From: JBGTFE01 sp036403235
Lineage (GTDB): Bacteria; Acidobacteriota; Blastocatellia; Pyrinomonadales; Pyrinomonadaceae
Length of the DNA: 64,000 nucleotides
NCBI GenBank assembly: GCA_036403235.1
Contig: DASWRI010000070.1
Coordinates: 37,960-101,959, forward strand
Direction: 5' to 3'
Positions 34,088 to 42,070 of this stretch are shown piece after piece. Position 1 is the stretch's first letter; the number at the start of each line of letters is the position of its first letter. Under the pieces are notes generated by a model, which was given only the letters and a program-made list of their open reading frames with translations, did no database searches and was not told where the DNA came from. The position numbers and the translations under genes are program-made.

Positions 34088-35074
34088 ATGAAAATACTAA
34101 TTACAGGCGGCGCGGGCTTTGTCGGCTCGCACCTGGCAGACAAACTTATCGGCGAGGGTCACGAAATTACGATTATCGACGACCTTTCGACCGGGCGTTA
34201 TCAAAACATCGAGCATCTCGAAGGAAATAAAAATTTTCGCATCATCATCGAAACGGTTCTCAACGCGCGTCTGATGGAAGAGCTTATCCGCGAAACCGAC
34301 CGCGTCTATCATATGGCGAGCGCCGTCGGCGTCAAATTGATTATGGAGCGCCCCGTCCAGACCATCGAAACAATCTTTCGCGGAACCGACATCGTTCTCG
34401 CTTTCTGCTCGCGCTATCGCAAGCGCGTTTTGATTCCATCGACATCGGAAGTTTATGGCAAAGGCATTTCCGTTCCGTTTATGGAAGACGACGATTTGCT
34501 CACCGGCTCGACCGACAAACATCGCTGGGCATACGCCTGCGCGAAAACTTTGGACGAATTCTTAGCGCTCGCGCACTGGAAGGAAACGCGTCTGCCGGTC
34601 GCCGTCGTTCGCCTTTTTAACACGGTCGGGCCGCGCCAGACCGGGCAATACGGCATGGTCGTGCCGCGTTTTGTCCGCGCGGCGATAAAGGGCGAGCCGA
34701 TTCCGGTTCACGGCGACGGCACGCAGGCGCGCTGCTTCGGCCACGTCGCCGACGTCATCGAAGGCCTGACAAAAGCCATCGAAACGCCCGAATGCTTCGG
34801 CCAGGTCGTAAATTTGGGAAACAATCAGGAAGTAACGATTAAGGAATTGGCCGAAAAGGCTATCCAGATGACCGAAAGCGAAAGCGAGATTCGTTATATT
34901 CCGTATGAAGAAGCTTACGGCGAAGGTTTTGAAGATATGCGGCGGCGCGTCCCGAGCTTGGAGAAGGCGAAGCGTTTAATCGGCTACCAGCCAACCCGAA
35001 CGCTCGAAGACATCATCAATGATGTAGCAAATCAGTTCCGCGAGGAAATCCGGGCGGAAACCGCAATCGCTTAA
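34088..35074 (+). CDS. NAD-dependent nucleotide-sugar epimerase/dehydratase
   Basis: 328 residues, a second extended SDR after the UDP-xylose synthase-like gene. NAD motif GGAGFVGSHLADKL; the catalytic Y-x-x-x-K is in WAYACAKTLDEFLAL (about 148-152); VVRLFNTVGPRQTG and RCFGHVADVIEGL follow. The Ser/Thr preceding YxxxK is in PSTSEVYGKG. It resembles GalE-like or ArnA-like proteins, but the specific substrate cannot be settled. It shares 12-nt spacing with its neighbour and probably a transcript. Confidence 0.85.
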   Translation: MKILITGGAGFVGSHLADKLIGEGHEITIIDDLSTGRYQNIEHLEGNKNFRIIIETVLNARLMEELIRETDRVYHMASAVGVKLIMERPVQTIETIFRGTDIVLAFCSRYRKRVLIPSTSEVYGKGISVPFMEDDDLLTGSTDKHRWAYACAKTLDEFLALAHWKETRLPVAVVRLFNTVGPRQTGQYGMVVPRFVRAAIKGEPIPVHGDGTQARCFGHVADVIEGLTKAIETPECFGQVVNLGNNQEVTIKELAEKAIQMTESESEIRYIPYEEAYGEGFEDMRRRVPSLEKAKRLIGYQPTRTLEDIINDVANQFREEIRAETAIA

Positions 35075-35079
35075 ATCGT

Positions 35080-35769
35080 ATGAATAAATTTTTTTTCACC
35101 ACAGAGCGCACGGACGAGACAGAGAAAATTATAAAAAAAATCTCTGTGCGCTCCGTGCTCTGCGTGGCTAATTTCTTACTGCTTTTCGCGCTTTCCTGCG
35201 CGTTTGCTTTCGGGCAGACGACGGGCGGCGTAAAGGGGAAAATCCGCAGCAGCAAAGGCGACGGAATTGGTTCTGTGACGGTGACGGCGCGACTCGACGG
35301 CAAAGACGTCAAATCGGTCAAATCGGACGCGAAAGGCGTTTTCGTTCTCGACGGTCTGGCGTCGGGCATTTACAACATCGTTTTTGAGAAAAACGGCTTC
35401 AGCACGGGCATCCGTTACAATATCGAAGTCAAAAACGGCGTCGTCAGCGATTTGGGCGAGCGGCTTATTTTAAGCCTCGACCCGGGAACGCAGGTTATCG
35501 TCAAGGGAAGCGTTTTTGATAAAAACGGCGCCAGCGTTTACGGCGCAAAAATCGAGATTCAAAGAATCGCCGAAGACGGCTCGACCAAAAAAATCGGTAC
35601 GGGCCTTACGAGCGAAAGCGGCGAATTTACTTTCAAATTCCCCGAAGCCTCCGCCAAATACCGCGTCATCGCATCGGCCAAAGGCGTCAAAGGCAGCAAG
35701 GACATCGAAGTCGACAGCGCCATGATTTATCGCCTCGCCATCACGCTCGATATGGAAGTAAAAAGATGA
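35080..35769 (+). CDS. Secreted carboxypeptidase-regulatory-like protein with repeat-derived N-terminus
   Basis: 229 residues. Two beta-sandwich modules: VKGKIRSSKGDGIGSVTVTA (about 50) and VIVKGSVFDKNGASVYGAKI (about 139), each followed by a GEF/GVF strand. The upstream part (residues 1-32) is translated from the CACAGAG inverted repeat at 35096-35170, including VLCVANFLLLFALS, which forms the start of the signal peptide. A GTG inside the repeat (35154) is an alternative start. Only 5 nt separate the annotated ATG from the preceding stop. Confidence 0.78.
   Translation: MNKFFFTTERTDETEKIIKKISVRSVLCVANFLLLFALSCAFAFGQTTGGVKGKIRSSKGDGIGSVTVTARLDGKDVKSVKSDAKGVFVLDGLASGIYNIVFEKNGFSTGIRYNIEVKNGVVSDLGERLILSLDPGTQVIVKGSVFDKNGASVYGAKIEIQRIAEDGSTKKIGTGLTSESGEFTFKFPEASAKYRVIASAKGVKGSKDIEVDSAMIYRLAITLDMEVKR
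35096..35170. repeat. CACAGAG-type heptad inverted repeat inside a coding region
   Basis: TCACCACAGAGCGCACGG (35096) and the complement TCTCTGTGCGCTCCGTGC with TGCGTGGCTA (35141-35170), loop about 17 nt. It overlaps codons of the 35080 gene. Confidence 0.85.
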
Positions 35770-35797
35770 GTAAAAACTGAAAACTGTTTGTTAAAAA

Positions 35798-35850
35798 TAA
35801 AAAAGGTGAGAGATTAAATTAGCTCTCACCTTTTAGCTTTCAGCTTTCAG
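35798..35850. terminator. Terminator-like hairpin within a CTGAAAA inverted repeat
   Basis: AAAAGGTGAGA (35801-35811) pairs with TCTCACCTTTT (35824-35834), loop 12 nt, flanked by ACTGAAAACTG and its complement CAGCTTTCAG. Lies between convergent genes. Confidence 0.8.
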
Positions 35851-35851
35851 T

Positions 35852-36295
35852 TTAATTAACCGTTTCCGAAACTTCTTCGGCCGGCTGCATTCCGGCGATG
35901 GTTCCGGCGTCGGTGACAATCAGCGGAAATTCTTCGAGCAGAATTTTGTCGGCCAAAGTCTGAACCCAGTATGTTCCGGCGGCGGGAAAAACGACGTTGA
36001 TAAAAAAGCTGACGTTATCGGTAAAACCGCCCGGTTCGAGCTCGAGCTGCGTCGGCTGCGAGGTGACGACCAGATTGTTTTTGTCGGGCGCGAGGATTCG
36101 GACTTCGGTGTCGTGATTGCCCGCGCCGCGCCAGTGATTGACGACCGCAAATTTTATTAAGCTGATGGGAAGCTTCTCGACCATAATGTTTTGAAAAACG
36201 CCCATCAGAGAGATTTTATTGCCCGCTTCGAGCCGCACGTCGTCGCACAAAAGCGTGTAAACAAGTTGTAGATTTCCGGTTGTCATTAAATTCAT
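35852..36295 (-). CDS. Conserved-type protein of unknown function (possibly DUF6941)
   Basis: 147 residues. QLVYTLLCDDVRLEAGNKIS opens a compact alpha/beta or beta-rich domain with FPAAGTYWVQTLADKILLEE near the end; this resembles a family of small uncharacterised proteins that I recall as DUF6941, untested. No signal peptide, no catalytic motif. Two start codons (positions 1 and 4) are possible. Downstream end faces the terminator. Confidence 0.65.
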   Translation of the reverse strand: MNLMTTGNLQLVYTLLCDDVRLEAGNKISLMGVFQNIMVEKLPISLIKFAVVNHWRGAGNHDTEVRILAPDKNNLVVTSQPTQLELEPGGFTDNVSFFINVVFPAAGTYWVQTLADKILLEEFPLIVTDAGTIAGMQPAEEVSETVN

Positions 36296-36301
36296 AGATG
36301 C

Positions 36302-36400
36302 AAAAAGATGAAAAAAGAAAGTAAAAATTTTGTTTTGAAACTAAAAAGACTCAATACAGCCTTTCTTTCAAACTTTTCACTTTTCACCTTTCACTTTTTA
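36302..36400. repeat. Weak heptad inverted repeat
   Basis: GATGAAAAAAGAAAGTAAAA (36308) and CTTTTCACTTTTCACCTTTC (36373) look like degenerate GTGAAAA/TTTTCAC arms, but pairing is imperfect. Included as a probable decayed member. Confidence 0.45.
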
Positions 36401-37279
36401 CATCGCGCCGTTCTTTTTGAACCAATCGAGCATTTTCGCCCACGCGTCAATCGCTGCCTCGCGATTATAGCTCGGACGATAATCGGCGTTAAAAGCGTGT
36501 CCGGCGTTAGGGTAAACGACGATTTCCGAGTTCGATTTCCCTTTTTTCAATTCTTCCTGCATTCTTTGCACGGTGTCGAGCGGAATGCCCGTGTCCTGCC
36601 CGCCGTAAAGCCCGATGACGGGAACTTTTAAATTTTTCGCGTAATCAATCGGCATCGTCGGCTGAGCGTCGTTTTTCGGCGCGTCGGACGGATTAACCAA
36701 TCTGCCGTACCAGGCCGCGCCCGCATCGACCTTCGGATTATGAGCGGCATAAAGCCAGACGATGCGCCCGCCCCAGCAAAAGCCCGTGATTGACAATTTT
36801 TTCGTGTTTCCGCCGTTTTTCTTCGCCCATTCGACCGCCGAATCGAGAAAGGCCATCGAATCGGTGTCGGGAACTTTCGAAAAAATCTCGCGGTTCAGCT
36901 GTTCGGGATTGGCAATAGTATCGACGTTCCCGACGCGCGCGTAGAGCGCGGGCGCAATCGCCATATAACCGAGCTTGGCAAAACGCCGGCAGACGTCCTG
37001 TATATGCTCGTGAACGCCGAAAATCTCGTGAATCACAAGCACGACCGGAAACTTTTTGCCCTTTTTGTCGGGCATCGCACGATATGCAGGAATCTGGCCG
37101 CCCGCGACCGGAATTTTTACTTCGCCCGCAACCAAACCAACCGCGTCGGTTTTAACGACGGTCTGCGCCGAGACAGGCTGAACGGCGAGAGCGAATCCCG
37201 CCACGATTGATGTTACGAGAAACTCGCGCCGGTCTAATTTGGCGGCGCTTTTGTCGGACTTTTCGATGTCTTTCTTCAT
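36398..37279 (-). CDS. Tat-exported dienelactone hydrolase family protein
   Basis: 293 residues. An RR motif (LDRREFLVTSIVAGFALAV) indicates twin-arginine export. The alpha/beta hydrolase domain has GFCWGGRIVWLYAA (Cys nucleophile, about 181), LYGGQDTGIPLDTVQ (Asp) and NAGHAFNADYR (His): the Cys-Asp-His triad of dienelactone hydrolases, which open lactones. The physiological substrate is unknown. GGGAG precedes the ATG. Confidence 0.9.
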   Translation of the reverse strand: MKKDIEKSDKSAAKLDRREFLVTSIVAGFALAVQPVSAQTVVKTDAVGLVAGEVKIPVAGGQIPAYRAMPDKKGKKFPVVLVIHEIFGVHEHIQDVCRRFAKLGYMAIAPALYARVGNVDTIANPEQLNREIFSKVPDTDSMAFLDSAVEWAKKNGGNTKKLSITGFCWGGRIVWLYAAHNPKVDAGAAWYGRLVNPSDAPKNDAQPTMPIDYAKNLKVPVIGLYGGQDTGIPLDTVQRMQEELKKGKSNSEIVVYPNAGHAFNADYRPSYNREAAIDAWAKMLDWFKKNGAM

Positions 37280-37355
37280 TTATAAATTCTCCCTTTTGAT
37301 TTATTTAGATTTTTGCTTTTCTAATGCGCGAGGTCAAGAGTATAATTGTAATTTC

Positions 37356-37464
37356 AGTGGTCAGAGGTCGGTCGCCGGTGGTCAGTTGTTAATTGAATTT
37401 AAATTACGGTCTGTAATTTTTGCTCAACTTACTACTGACCACCGGCCACTGACCACCGACCACT
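37356..37464. repeat. GTGGTCA-type heptad inverted repeat with inner stem
   Basis: 31-nt arms 37356-37386 and 37434-37464 are complementary at 27 positions; the left reads GTGGTCA-GAGGTCG-GTCGCCG-GTGGTCA. An inner AAATTAC/GTAATTT stem sits in the loop. It ends 14 nt before the next ATG. Confidence 0.87.
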
Positions 37465-37478
37465 ATCAAAAGGGTTTT

Positions 37479-37739
37479 ATGCTGTACGTTTTAATCGTTT
37501 TATCGCTTTCTCTAGTGGGTCTTGCGGGCTTGCAGTTTTTCTATCTTGTCTATCTCGAACGAATGGGCCGCGAATACAAAAAGCGCATTCACGAGCTCGA
37601 AACTCACAACCGATATCTCGCGCACCGCCTCGAAGACGCCGAACAGCAAATCACCGACCAAAACGCTCTGCTCGAAGTTTTCTACACCGAACTCGATGAC
37701 GAAGAAGAAGTCTGGGCGGACGTGATTGACGAAAGATAA
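37479..37739 (+). CDS. Small membrane-anchored coiled-coil protein
   Basis: The ATG at 37479 is chosen since MLYVLIVLSLSLVGLAGLQF begins an N-terminal membrane helix; the frame is open 80 codons upstream through the repeat without sense. 86 residues: helix 1-22, then a heptad-rich segment (MGREYKKRIHELETHNRYL, LEDAEQQITDQNALLEVFYT) compatible with a coiled coil. No family recognised. Confidence 0.7.
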   Translation: MLYVLIVLSLSLVGLAGLQFFYLVYLERMGREYKKRIHELETHNRYLAHRLEDAEQQITDQNALLEVFYTELDDEEEVWADVIDER

Positions 37740-37776
37740 AGGCAAAAAATGAGAAGTGATAATTCTTTCCCTCGAT

Positions 37777-37965
37777 TTCCGCAGTGCAGGCCTCAACTTC
37801 CGCAATTAAGCCATCAGTTTTCTCAATTCAGGCGATAGTTTCCATCATTCAGATTCTAACTTTCCGGATTCAGGCGTCAACTTCCGTTGTACAGGTCGAA
37901 ACTTTCATCGTACAGGTGTCAACTTCCCGCATTCAGGTTGCAGATTCCCGAGTACAGGCGTTAGC
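37777..37965. repeat. Intergenic 21-nt period repeat array C
   Basis: Nine uninterrupted 21-nt units starting at 37777, 37798, 37819, 37840, 37861, 37882, 37903, 37924 and 37945, and part of a tenth. Typical unit: TTCC, three or four free bases, TACAGGCGTCAAC. Unit starts and the CAGGCG core are the conserved parts. This is the most regular of the three arrays. Confidence 0.92.
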
Positions 37966-37992
37966 TTCCGTCGATTTTAAAATGCATAAAAA

Positions 37993-38161
37993 CTTGTAGG
38001 GCGATGGCTTGTCCTCGACCGCTTGAGCGAACGAACAAATACATAAGATTTTAGCCACGAATAACACGAATTACACAAATAATAATTGATTTTCCTATTA
38101 GTGTTATCCGTATTATTCGTGGCTAAGATGCATTGGGCGAGGACAAGTTGCGCCCTACAAG
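37993..38161. repeat. Nested inverted repeat (GTAGGGCG / GCCACGAAT words)
   Basis: Outer arms CTTGTAGGGCGATGGCTTG (37993) and CAAGTTGCGCCCTACAAG (38144-38161), extended by GTCCTCG/CGAGGAC. Inner arms TTAGCCACGAATAACACGAA (38051) and GTGTTATCC...ATTCGTGGCTAA (38101-38126). A palindrome inside a palindrome. Confidence 0.87.
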
Positions 38162-38176
38162 ATAAAATTATCCTTT

Positions 38177-38896
38177 TTATTTTTGCTGGCGCGGAAACTT
38201 CAAACCTTTGATTGATTTAAAAAGCGTGTCGTCGGCCATCGCTTTTGTATAATCCTTGACTCGCAAAGCCGCATTGATGATGTTGTTTTGATTGTTGTAT
38301 AAAAGCCCGTCGCGTAAAGTCCGCGCCTGACTTGCGGGTGGAAAACTTGAGCTGACGGCGTTGTTTTTCGCTTCCAAATCGTCGGCAACGTCTTCGAGCG
38401 AAATTGTTTTCAAATCGACTTCGTTCGGCACGTAAAGCGGCTCGTTTTTGACCATCTCGTTATAAGCGCGAACGTTTCCGAGAATGCTTTCATAGCTTAA
38501 CTGCGCGGCCGAGTGCTGCGTACTGGCTTCGTTTTCGGGCGTTGACGGGTCGTCCCTGAGTTTCGGATCTTTGCGCTTGCCGGTAATCTTCCGAATCAGC
38601 GTTTCGGCATCATCGAGCAATTCCTGAGACGCGCCGCTCGCCTTCAAATTGTTGCGCGAGCGGCGGTAAAGCTTCGGTATCTGGTCATACGCGATTTTGC
38701 GCTCGTTCACGCTCGCCTTGTAGGGCGCGAGCTTTACATCAATATCCTGCATCGCGGCTATTCCGGCCGCATACTGCGCTTCGAGCGCGCTAATTGAATA
38801 AAGCGGATTTGTCGGTTTGTAATTCGGGTCAGCCGCACATCGGTCAATCAGCTTGCGGAAATTACCCATAAGTTTATCGTCTGTGGATTCGGACAT
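38177..38896 (-). CDS. Helical cytoplasmic protein of unknown function
   Basis: 239 residues with a very strong ribosome-binding site (AGGAGGT) before the ATG at 38896. No signal or membrane segment; long amphipathic helices dominate (LEAQYAAGIAAMQDIDVKLA, VNERKIAYDQIPKLYRRSR, LLDDAETLIRKITGKRKD). No family recognised. The shape is that of a structural or partner-binding protein. Good codon use and RBS suggest high expression. Confidence 0.72.
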   Translation of the reverse strand: MSESTDDKLMGNFRKLIDRCAADPNYKPTNPLYSISALEAQYAAGIAAMQDIDVKLAPYKASVNERKIAYDQIPKLYRRSRNNLKASGASQELLDDAETLIRKITGKRKDPKLRDDPSTPENEASTQHSAAQLSYESILGNVRAYNEMVKNEPLYVPNEVDLKTISLEDVADDLEAKNNAVSSSFPPASQARTLRDGLLYNNQNNIINAALRVKDYTKAMADDTLFKSIKGLKFPRQQK

Positions 38897-39167
38897 ATTA
38901 CCTCCTGTCGGTAATTTCCCGGCTGGGTTAAAAGGCTGGAGTTTTCAGGCGAATCCGGCAGTTTGCTTTTGGAAGATTTAACGCTCGACGCATTAAATGC
39001 GGAAGTTTAGAAAATCAGGAGAATTCCGGGATTAAATCACCCCGACCCTCTAATTTTTCGGAAAATCCGATTCCCTAAAAACTATAATTATTTATACGAC
39101 AGCGGAAATTTAATTTATTTTTATGCGGGTGTCAAGCACTTTAAGTGTAATTCTCTTTTTAGTACAT

Positions 39168-40010
39168 TTAATCGAAAGGCAAAGATTGTGAGAGTATTTC
39201 CGTTGTTTTTTTTGCGGCTATCTTTTTATTTTGAATAAAATCTAATCGGAATTCATCCTTTATCACGCCTTTATTATTTAGTCGGTCTAAAATCATTTGA
39301 TAATAAGTCGGATGAATTTCGCAGGATATGAAATTTCGCTTCAAATTCTGAGTAAGAACAATTTCAGAGCCGCTTCCACCAAATAAAATGAAAACTAAAT
39401 CTTCCTCTTTTGTACAGGATTTAATAAATAATTCGACAAGTGGCAAAGGAATCTGGCAAGAATGAAACGTTTTGTCTTTTGAAACGTTTTTTACTAAATC
39501 ATAGTAAAACCAGGAATAAGGCATTCTGCCCGTGTGCCCGTTGCGAATTCTCTCTTGAATCCGTTTGTCCGTCGGATTTAAGTAAGGCTGCGCGACCTGC
39601 TCTTTATAAAAGTTGTTTTCTTTTGATTTCGTGGCGTGGAGAATTGAGCGATGAGCAGTCGTAAAACGGCGCGGACTATGACCTACGTTCGTGTTATAAA
39701 TCCAAACATAATCTTGTAGATCATAGGCCGCTTCATCTAGAAACTTAACCCGCAAATAAGCATTTTGCTTAGGATAATTGATAAAGAAAAGATTTCCCTC
39801 AGGTTTCAAAACACGTAGCGATTCTTGCGTTAATTCAATATACCAATCGATATAGTCGTTCCATTTTGTCGTGTAATTTTTACCGGCGTACTTTAGACCA
39901 ACATTATAATCCGGATCGCCATATATCATCTCGACGCTTTCAGACGGCATTCTTTTCAAAACCTGCAAAACGTCCTCGTTAAAAACTTGATTTGTAAAAA
40001 TTTCACTCAT
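39168..40010 (-). CDS. Type II DNA methyltransferase, beta-class order, with DPDY in place of DPPY
   Basis: 280 residues. The catalytic loop is IYGDPDYNVGLKYAG (about 29-43) near the N-terminus and the S-adenosylmethionine loop FILFGGSGSEIVL lies near residue 213, i.e. motif IV before motif I, the beta-class order. The Asp in the third position of DPPY is unusual. Transfers a methyl group to adenine (or cytosine N4); the recognition site cannot be told. The start overlaps the end of the nuclease gene by 8 nt. The pair is visibly more AT-rich than its surroundings, suggesting transfer. Confidence 0.87.
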   Translation of the reverse strand: MSEIFTNQVFNEDVLQVLKRMPSESVEMIYGDPDYNVGLKYAGKNYTTKWNDYIDWYIELTQESLRVLKPEGNLFFINYPKQNAYLRVKFLDEAAYDLQDYVWIYNTNVGHSPRRFTTAHRSILHATKSKENNFYKEQVAQPYLNPTDKRIQERIRNGHTGRMPYSWFYYDLVKNVSKDKTFHSCQIPLPLVELFIKSCTKEEDLVFILFGGSGSEIVLTQNLKRNFISCEIHPTYYQMILDRLNNKGVIKDEFRLDFIQNKKIAAKKTTEILSQSLPFD

Positions 40011-40845
40011 CTTCTTTTTTTAAATTATAACACGCTGATTTCAAGAATTTGATAGAAGTAATATCATTTGGACGGTCAAAAGTGTATTTCCAAAGACTTA
40101 ATTTAGTAGTATCTCTTTGCTTTTGCTTGACGACATAAACACAAACTATGTCTTTGATTTTATCATTCATTTCTACTTTCTTCTTAGCTTCTTGATAATA
40201 CAAAAAAGGATGATAAATTTGATAAACGGAAAAGTTGTCGGGCTTTCCGTTTTTGGCTTCAAATACAGCAATTGTACCATTAAATTCAATCGTTAAATCA
40301 ATTTCAATTTGCATCCGATAAAGTTCAATCTCAATCTCTTCACCAAAATTATATCTAAGATTTGCTTTTGTTCGGTGCGGAAAATATGTTTTTGGTCGTT
40401 TACTTACATCTTCATCTTCAAGTTCTCGGTCTTGCCCAAATGTAAAATGATGTAAAATTCTTTGATTGTTTGCTACTGATAAAATATTTGATTCGCTTGT
40501 ATTATATTCGTTAAGAATGCTCTTTCTATATTTCCATTCAAATTCTTTTTGAACGGGTTCAAAATCATGCGAAACATGCTCCACTCCTTCGATAAAACGA
40601 TGTGCGCCATTTCCAAGATGTATAACAGCAAAGTTCTTCTTGAGCATGATTTTGGGTAATAGGTCACGACGATCAACTTTTGTTACATCAAAGGGATTCT
40701 TAAATTTCTTCTCGCTTTCCATTTCGCTGATAACTTGTTTGACCAAATCATTATCAAAAACAAAATCGCCACGAATTTCACAAATAGAAAATAATTTAGC
40801 GAGCACTTGTTTTTTTAAACTTTCTTTTTTTTCTTCATTATTCAT
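40003..40845 (-). CDS. Type II restriction endonuclease, PD-(D/E)XK type
   Basis: The ATG at 40845 (MNNEEKKESLKKQVL) is preferred to a TTG three codons upstream. 280 residues. Residues about 200-220 show the nuclease core: ELYRMQIEIDLTIEF followed by AVFEAKNGKPDNF, giving the E-x-D ... E-A-K acidic/lysine pattern. The upstream half (YRKSILNEYNTSESN etc.) is probably the DNA-recognition part. Translated first and overlapping the methyltransferase, so the two form one restriction-modification operon. Specificity unknown. Confidence 0.82.
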   Translation of the reverse strand: MNNEEKKESLKKQVLAKLFSICEIRGDFVFDNDLVKQVISEMESEKKFKNPFDVTKVDRRDLLPKIMLKKNFAVIHLGNGAHRFIEGVEHVSHDFEPVQKEFEWKYRKSILNEYNTSESNILSVANNQRILHHFTFGQDRELEDEDVSKRPKTYFPHRTKANLRYNFGEEIEIELYRMQIEIDLTIEFNGTIAVFEAKNGKPDNFSVYQIYHPFLYYQEAKKKVEMNDKIKDIVCVYVVKQKQRDTTKLSLWKYTFDRPNDITSIKFLKSACYNLKKEDE

Positions 40846-40975
40846 TTTTTCCAAAGAATTTATTTTATCTTATTGACAATGTGCTCTTGTGCCGATTAGC
40901 TGCATATTGACTAGAACAACATTATTGGATTTATTCTTTTCAGGCAAGTTTCACGAAATAGCTGTCATTGAAATT

Positions 40976-41410
40976 TCAGATGTCTTTTGGGTGTATGACC
41001 TCAACCATCGGGAATCGTTGAAAATCTTTTACGTTGAACGTCATCAAAAATTGGACGTTGTGGGCAATCATGGAAGCGGCCAGTTTGGCGTCGTGGACAG
41101 ATACACCGGAAATTTTGTAATCCAGAACGAGTTTTCGCCATTCGTTAAAGGTGTTGAGATTTTCGGGAAGCAGTTGGAAATATTTTTGAATCAAATTTGC
41201 TTTGCGTTCGGTTTGCTTAAGGCCTAAACCACCTCTGGCAGTTTGCGGGCGGGTATAAACGTTCCAAAATTCCGCTAAAACCTGCGGCGTATAACAGACA
41301 ATTTCATTCTTTGCGCGTAGTTTGCGAAGCGCATTCAAAACCGTTTGGCGTTCGAAACTATTCTTTTCCGCAAGACGCAGAAAAATATTTGTGTCAAAAA
41401 GATAAGACAT
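40976..41410 (-). CDS. VapC-type PIN-domain toxin
   Basis: 144 residues. The PIN core is visible: LFDTNIFLRLA (first Asp), LAEFWNVYTRP (Glu), VSVHDAKLAASMIAHN (Asp) and LMTFNVKDFQRF (last Asp region). PIN toxins are metal-dependent RNases that cut tRNA or other RNA. The TAATG junction with the upstream gene shows translational coupling to the antitoxin. Confidence 0.9.
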   Translation of the reverse strand: MSYLFDTNIFLRLAEKNSFERQTVLNALRKLRAKNEIVCYTPQVLAEFWNVYTRPQTARGGLGLKQTERKANLIQKYFQLLPENLNTFNEWRKLVLDYKISGVSVHDAKLAASMIAHNVQFLMTFNVKDFQRFPMVEVIHPKDI

Positions 41411-41664
41411 TAATCGTGGTCGGAATAAATATCTTTGCGTGAATATGTGCCGTTATAAGACGAATCGTTTTCCGTTCCTTCAGTAAAAGCATTCATATCG
41501 GCTTCGAACTCTGCGTTCGGTATATCGCTTCTGAGAGCCAAATACTGTTCCGGTTTTGGAATCAGGCTAAGCACATATTCATCCGGCGACACATCGAATA
41601 GCTTTGCCTGTTTGATAATTAACTTCAAAGTTTCTGGTTTCAGTTGTTCAAGCGTCGAACTCAT
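41410..41664 (-). CDS. Putative VapB-type antitoxin
   Basis: 84 residues immediately upstream of the PIN toxin with a 1-nt overlap (TAATG), the usual place for the antitoxin. N-terminal helical half (LEQLKPETLKLIIKQAKLFD, VSPDEYVLSLIP) and an acidic, probably disordered C-terminus (AFTEGTENDSSYNG). No standard AbrB or RHH motif stands out, so the DNA-binding type is not settled. Confidence 0.75.
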   Translation of the reverse strand: MSSTLEQLKPETLKLIIKQAKLFDVSPDEYVLSLIPKPEQYLALRSDIPNAEFEADMNAFTEGTENDSSYNGTYSRKDIYSDHD

Positions 41665-41766
41665 AACAAATTGATTTTAACACTAATTTAGTAACAGAAG
41701 TTAGCTCATTTACGGTTTTGAGGCAAGCTTTAAGGCTAAAAAAAGGCTAGAAAAAAGGTAAGCGAA

Positions 41767-42063
41767 TCAATCGTAAAGCTCGACAATCGTCGCGCCCCAG
41801 TTGCCGGAGAATTCGTTGCCGGATTTGAAGGATTTGACGAAACTTGTGTTTTCTAAAACTTTCCGCACGATTTCTCTCTGGACGCCGATGCCTTTGCCGT
41901 GAATTATTCGCACGAGCCGGAATTTTTTTTTGCGCGCTTCTTCCAAATAAGCTTCGACGACCGCTTTTACGTCGCGCGGCTGAAAAGAGTGGAGGTCAAT
42001 CGAGTCGGTAATTTCTATCTCGACCGGCTCGGGAAAAGGATTGTCTAAATTTTCATTGCTCAT
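41767..42063 (-). CDS. Small Smr-domain protein
   Basis: 98 residues. The Smr core is complete: SIDLHSFQPRDVKAVVEAYL (DLH motif) and RLVRIIHGKGIGVQREIV (HGKG motif). Stand-alone Smr domains are endonucleases or RNA-binding proteins in ribosome rescue and mRNA cleavage. The N-terminus adds about 20 acidic residues. Downstream of the SH3 lipoprotein, with a heptad hairpin between. Confidence 0.9.
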   Translation of the reverse strand: MSNENLDNPFPEPVEIEITDSIDLHSFQPRDVKAVVEAYLEEARKKKFRLVRIIHGKGIGVQREIVRKVLENTSFVKSFKSGNEFSGNWGATIVELYD

Positions 42064-42070
42064 AGGTCTT

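Larger units (their letters stand above)
37740..38176. other. 437-nt intergenic region built of two repeat elements
   Basis: Holds the exact 21-nt array (37777-37965) and a nested inverted repeat (37993-38161). A 71-codon plus-strand frame (37784-37999) exists only because the array is a multiple of three with no stop, giving 7-residue repeats (IQASTS-type); I do not consider it a gene. Confidence 0.7.

Noticed and set aside
33113..35074. Tandem gene duplication of the two SDR genes
   Set aside because: Both are extended SDRs but differ throughout in their substrate loops and in residues around Y-x-x-x-K; they look like distinct family members rather than recent copies.
37784..37999. 71-codon plus-strand ORF with 7-residue repeats (IQASTS-type)
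   Set aside because: It is an open frame produced by a 21-nt array whose period is a multiple of three; there is no ribosome-binding site and arrays A and B are not coding.
38945..39035. Possible fourth 21-nt array (TCAGGCGAATCCGG and TCAGGAGAATTCCGG)
   Set aside because: Only two similar words 70 nt apart, not a multiple of 21, and no units between them.
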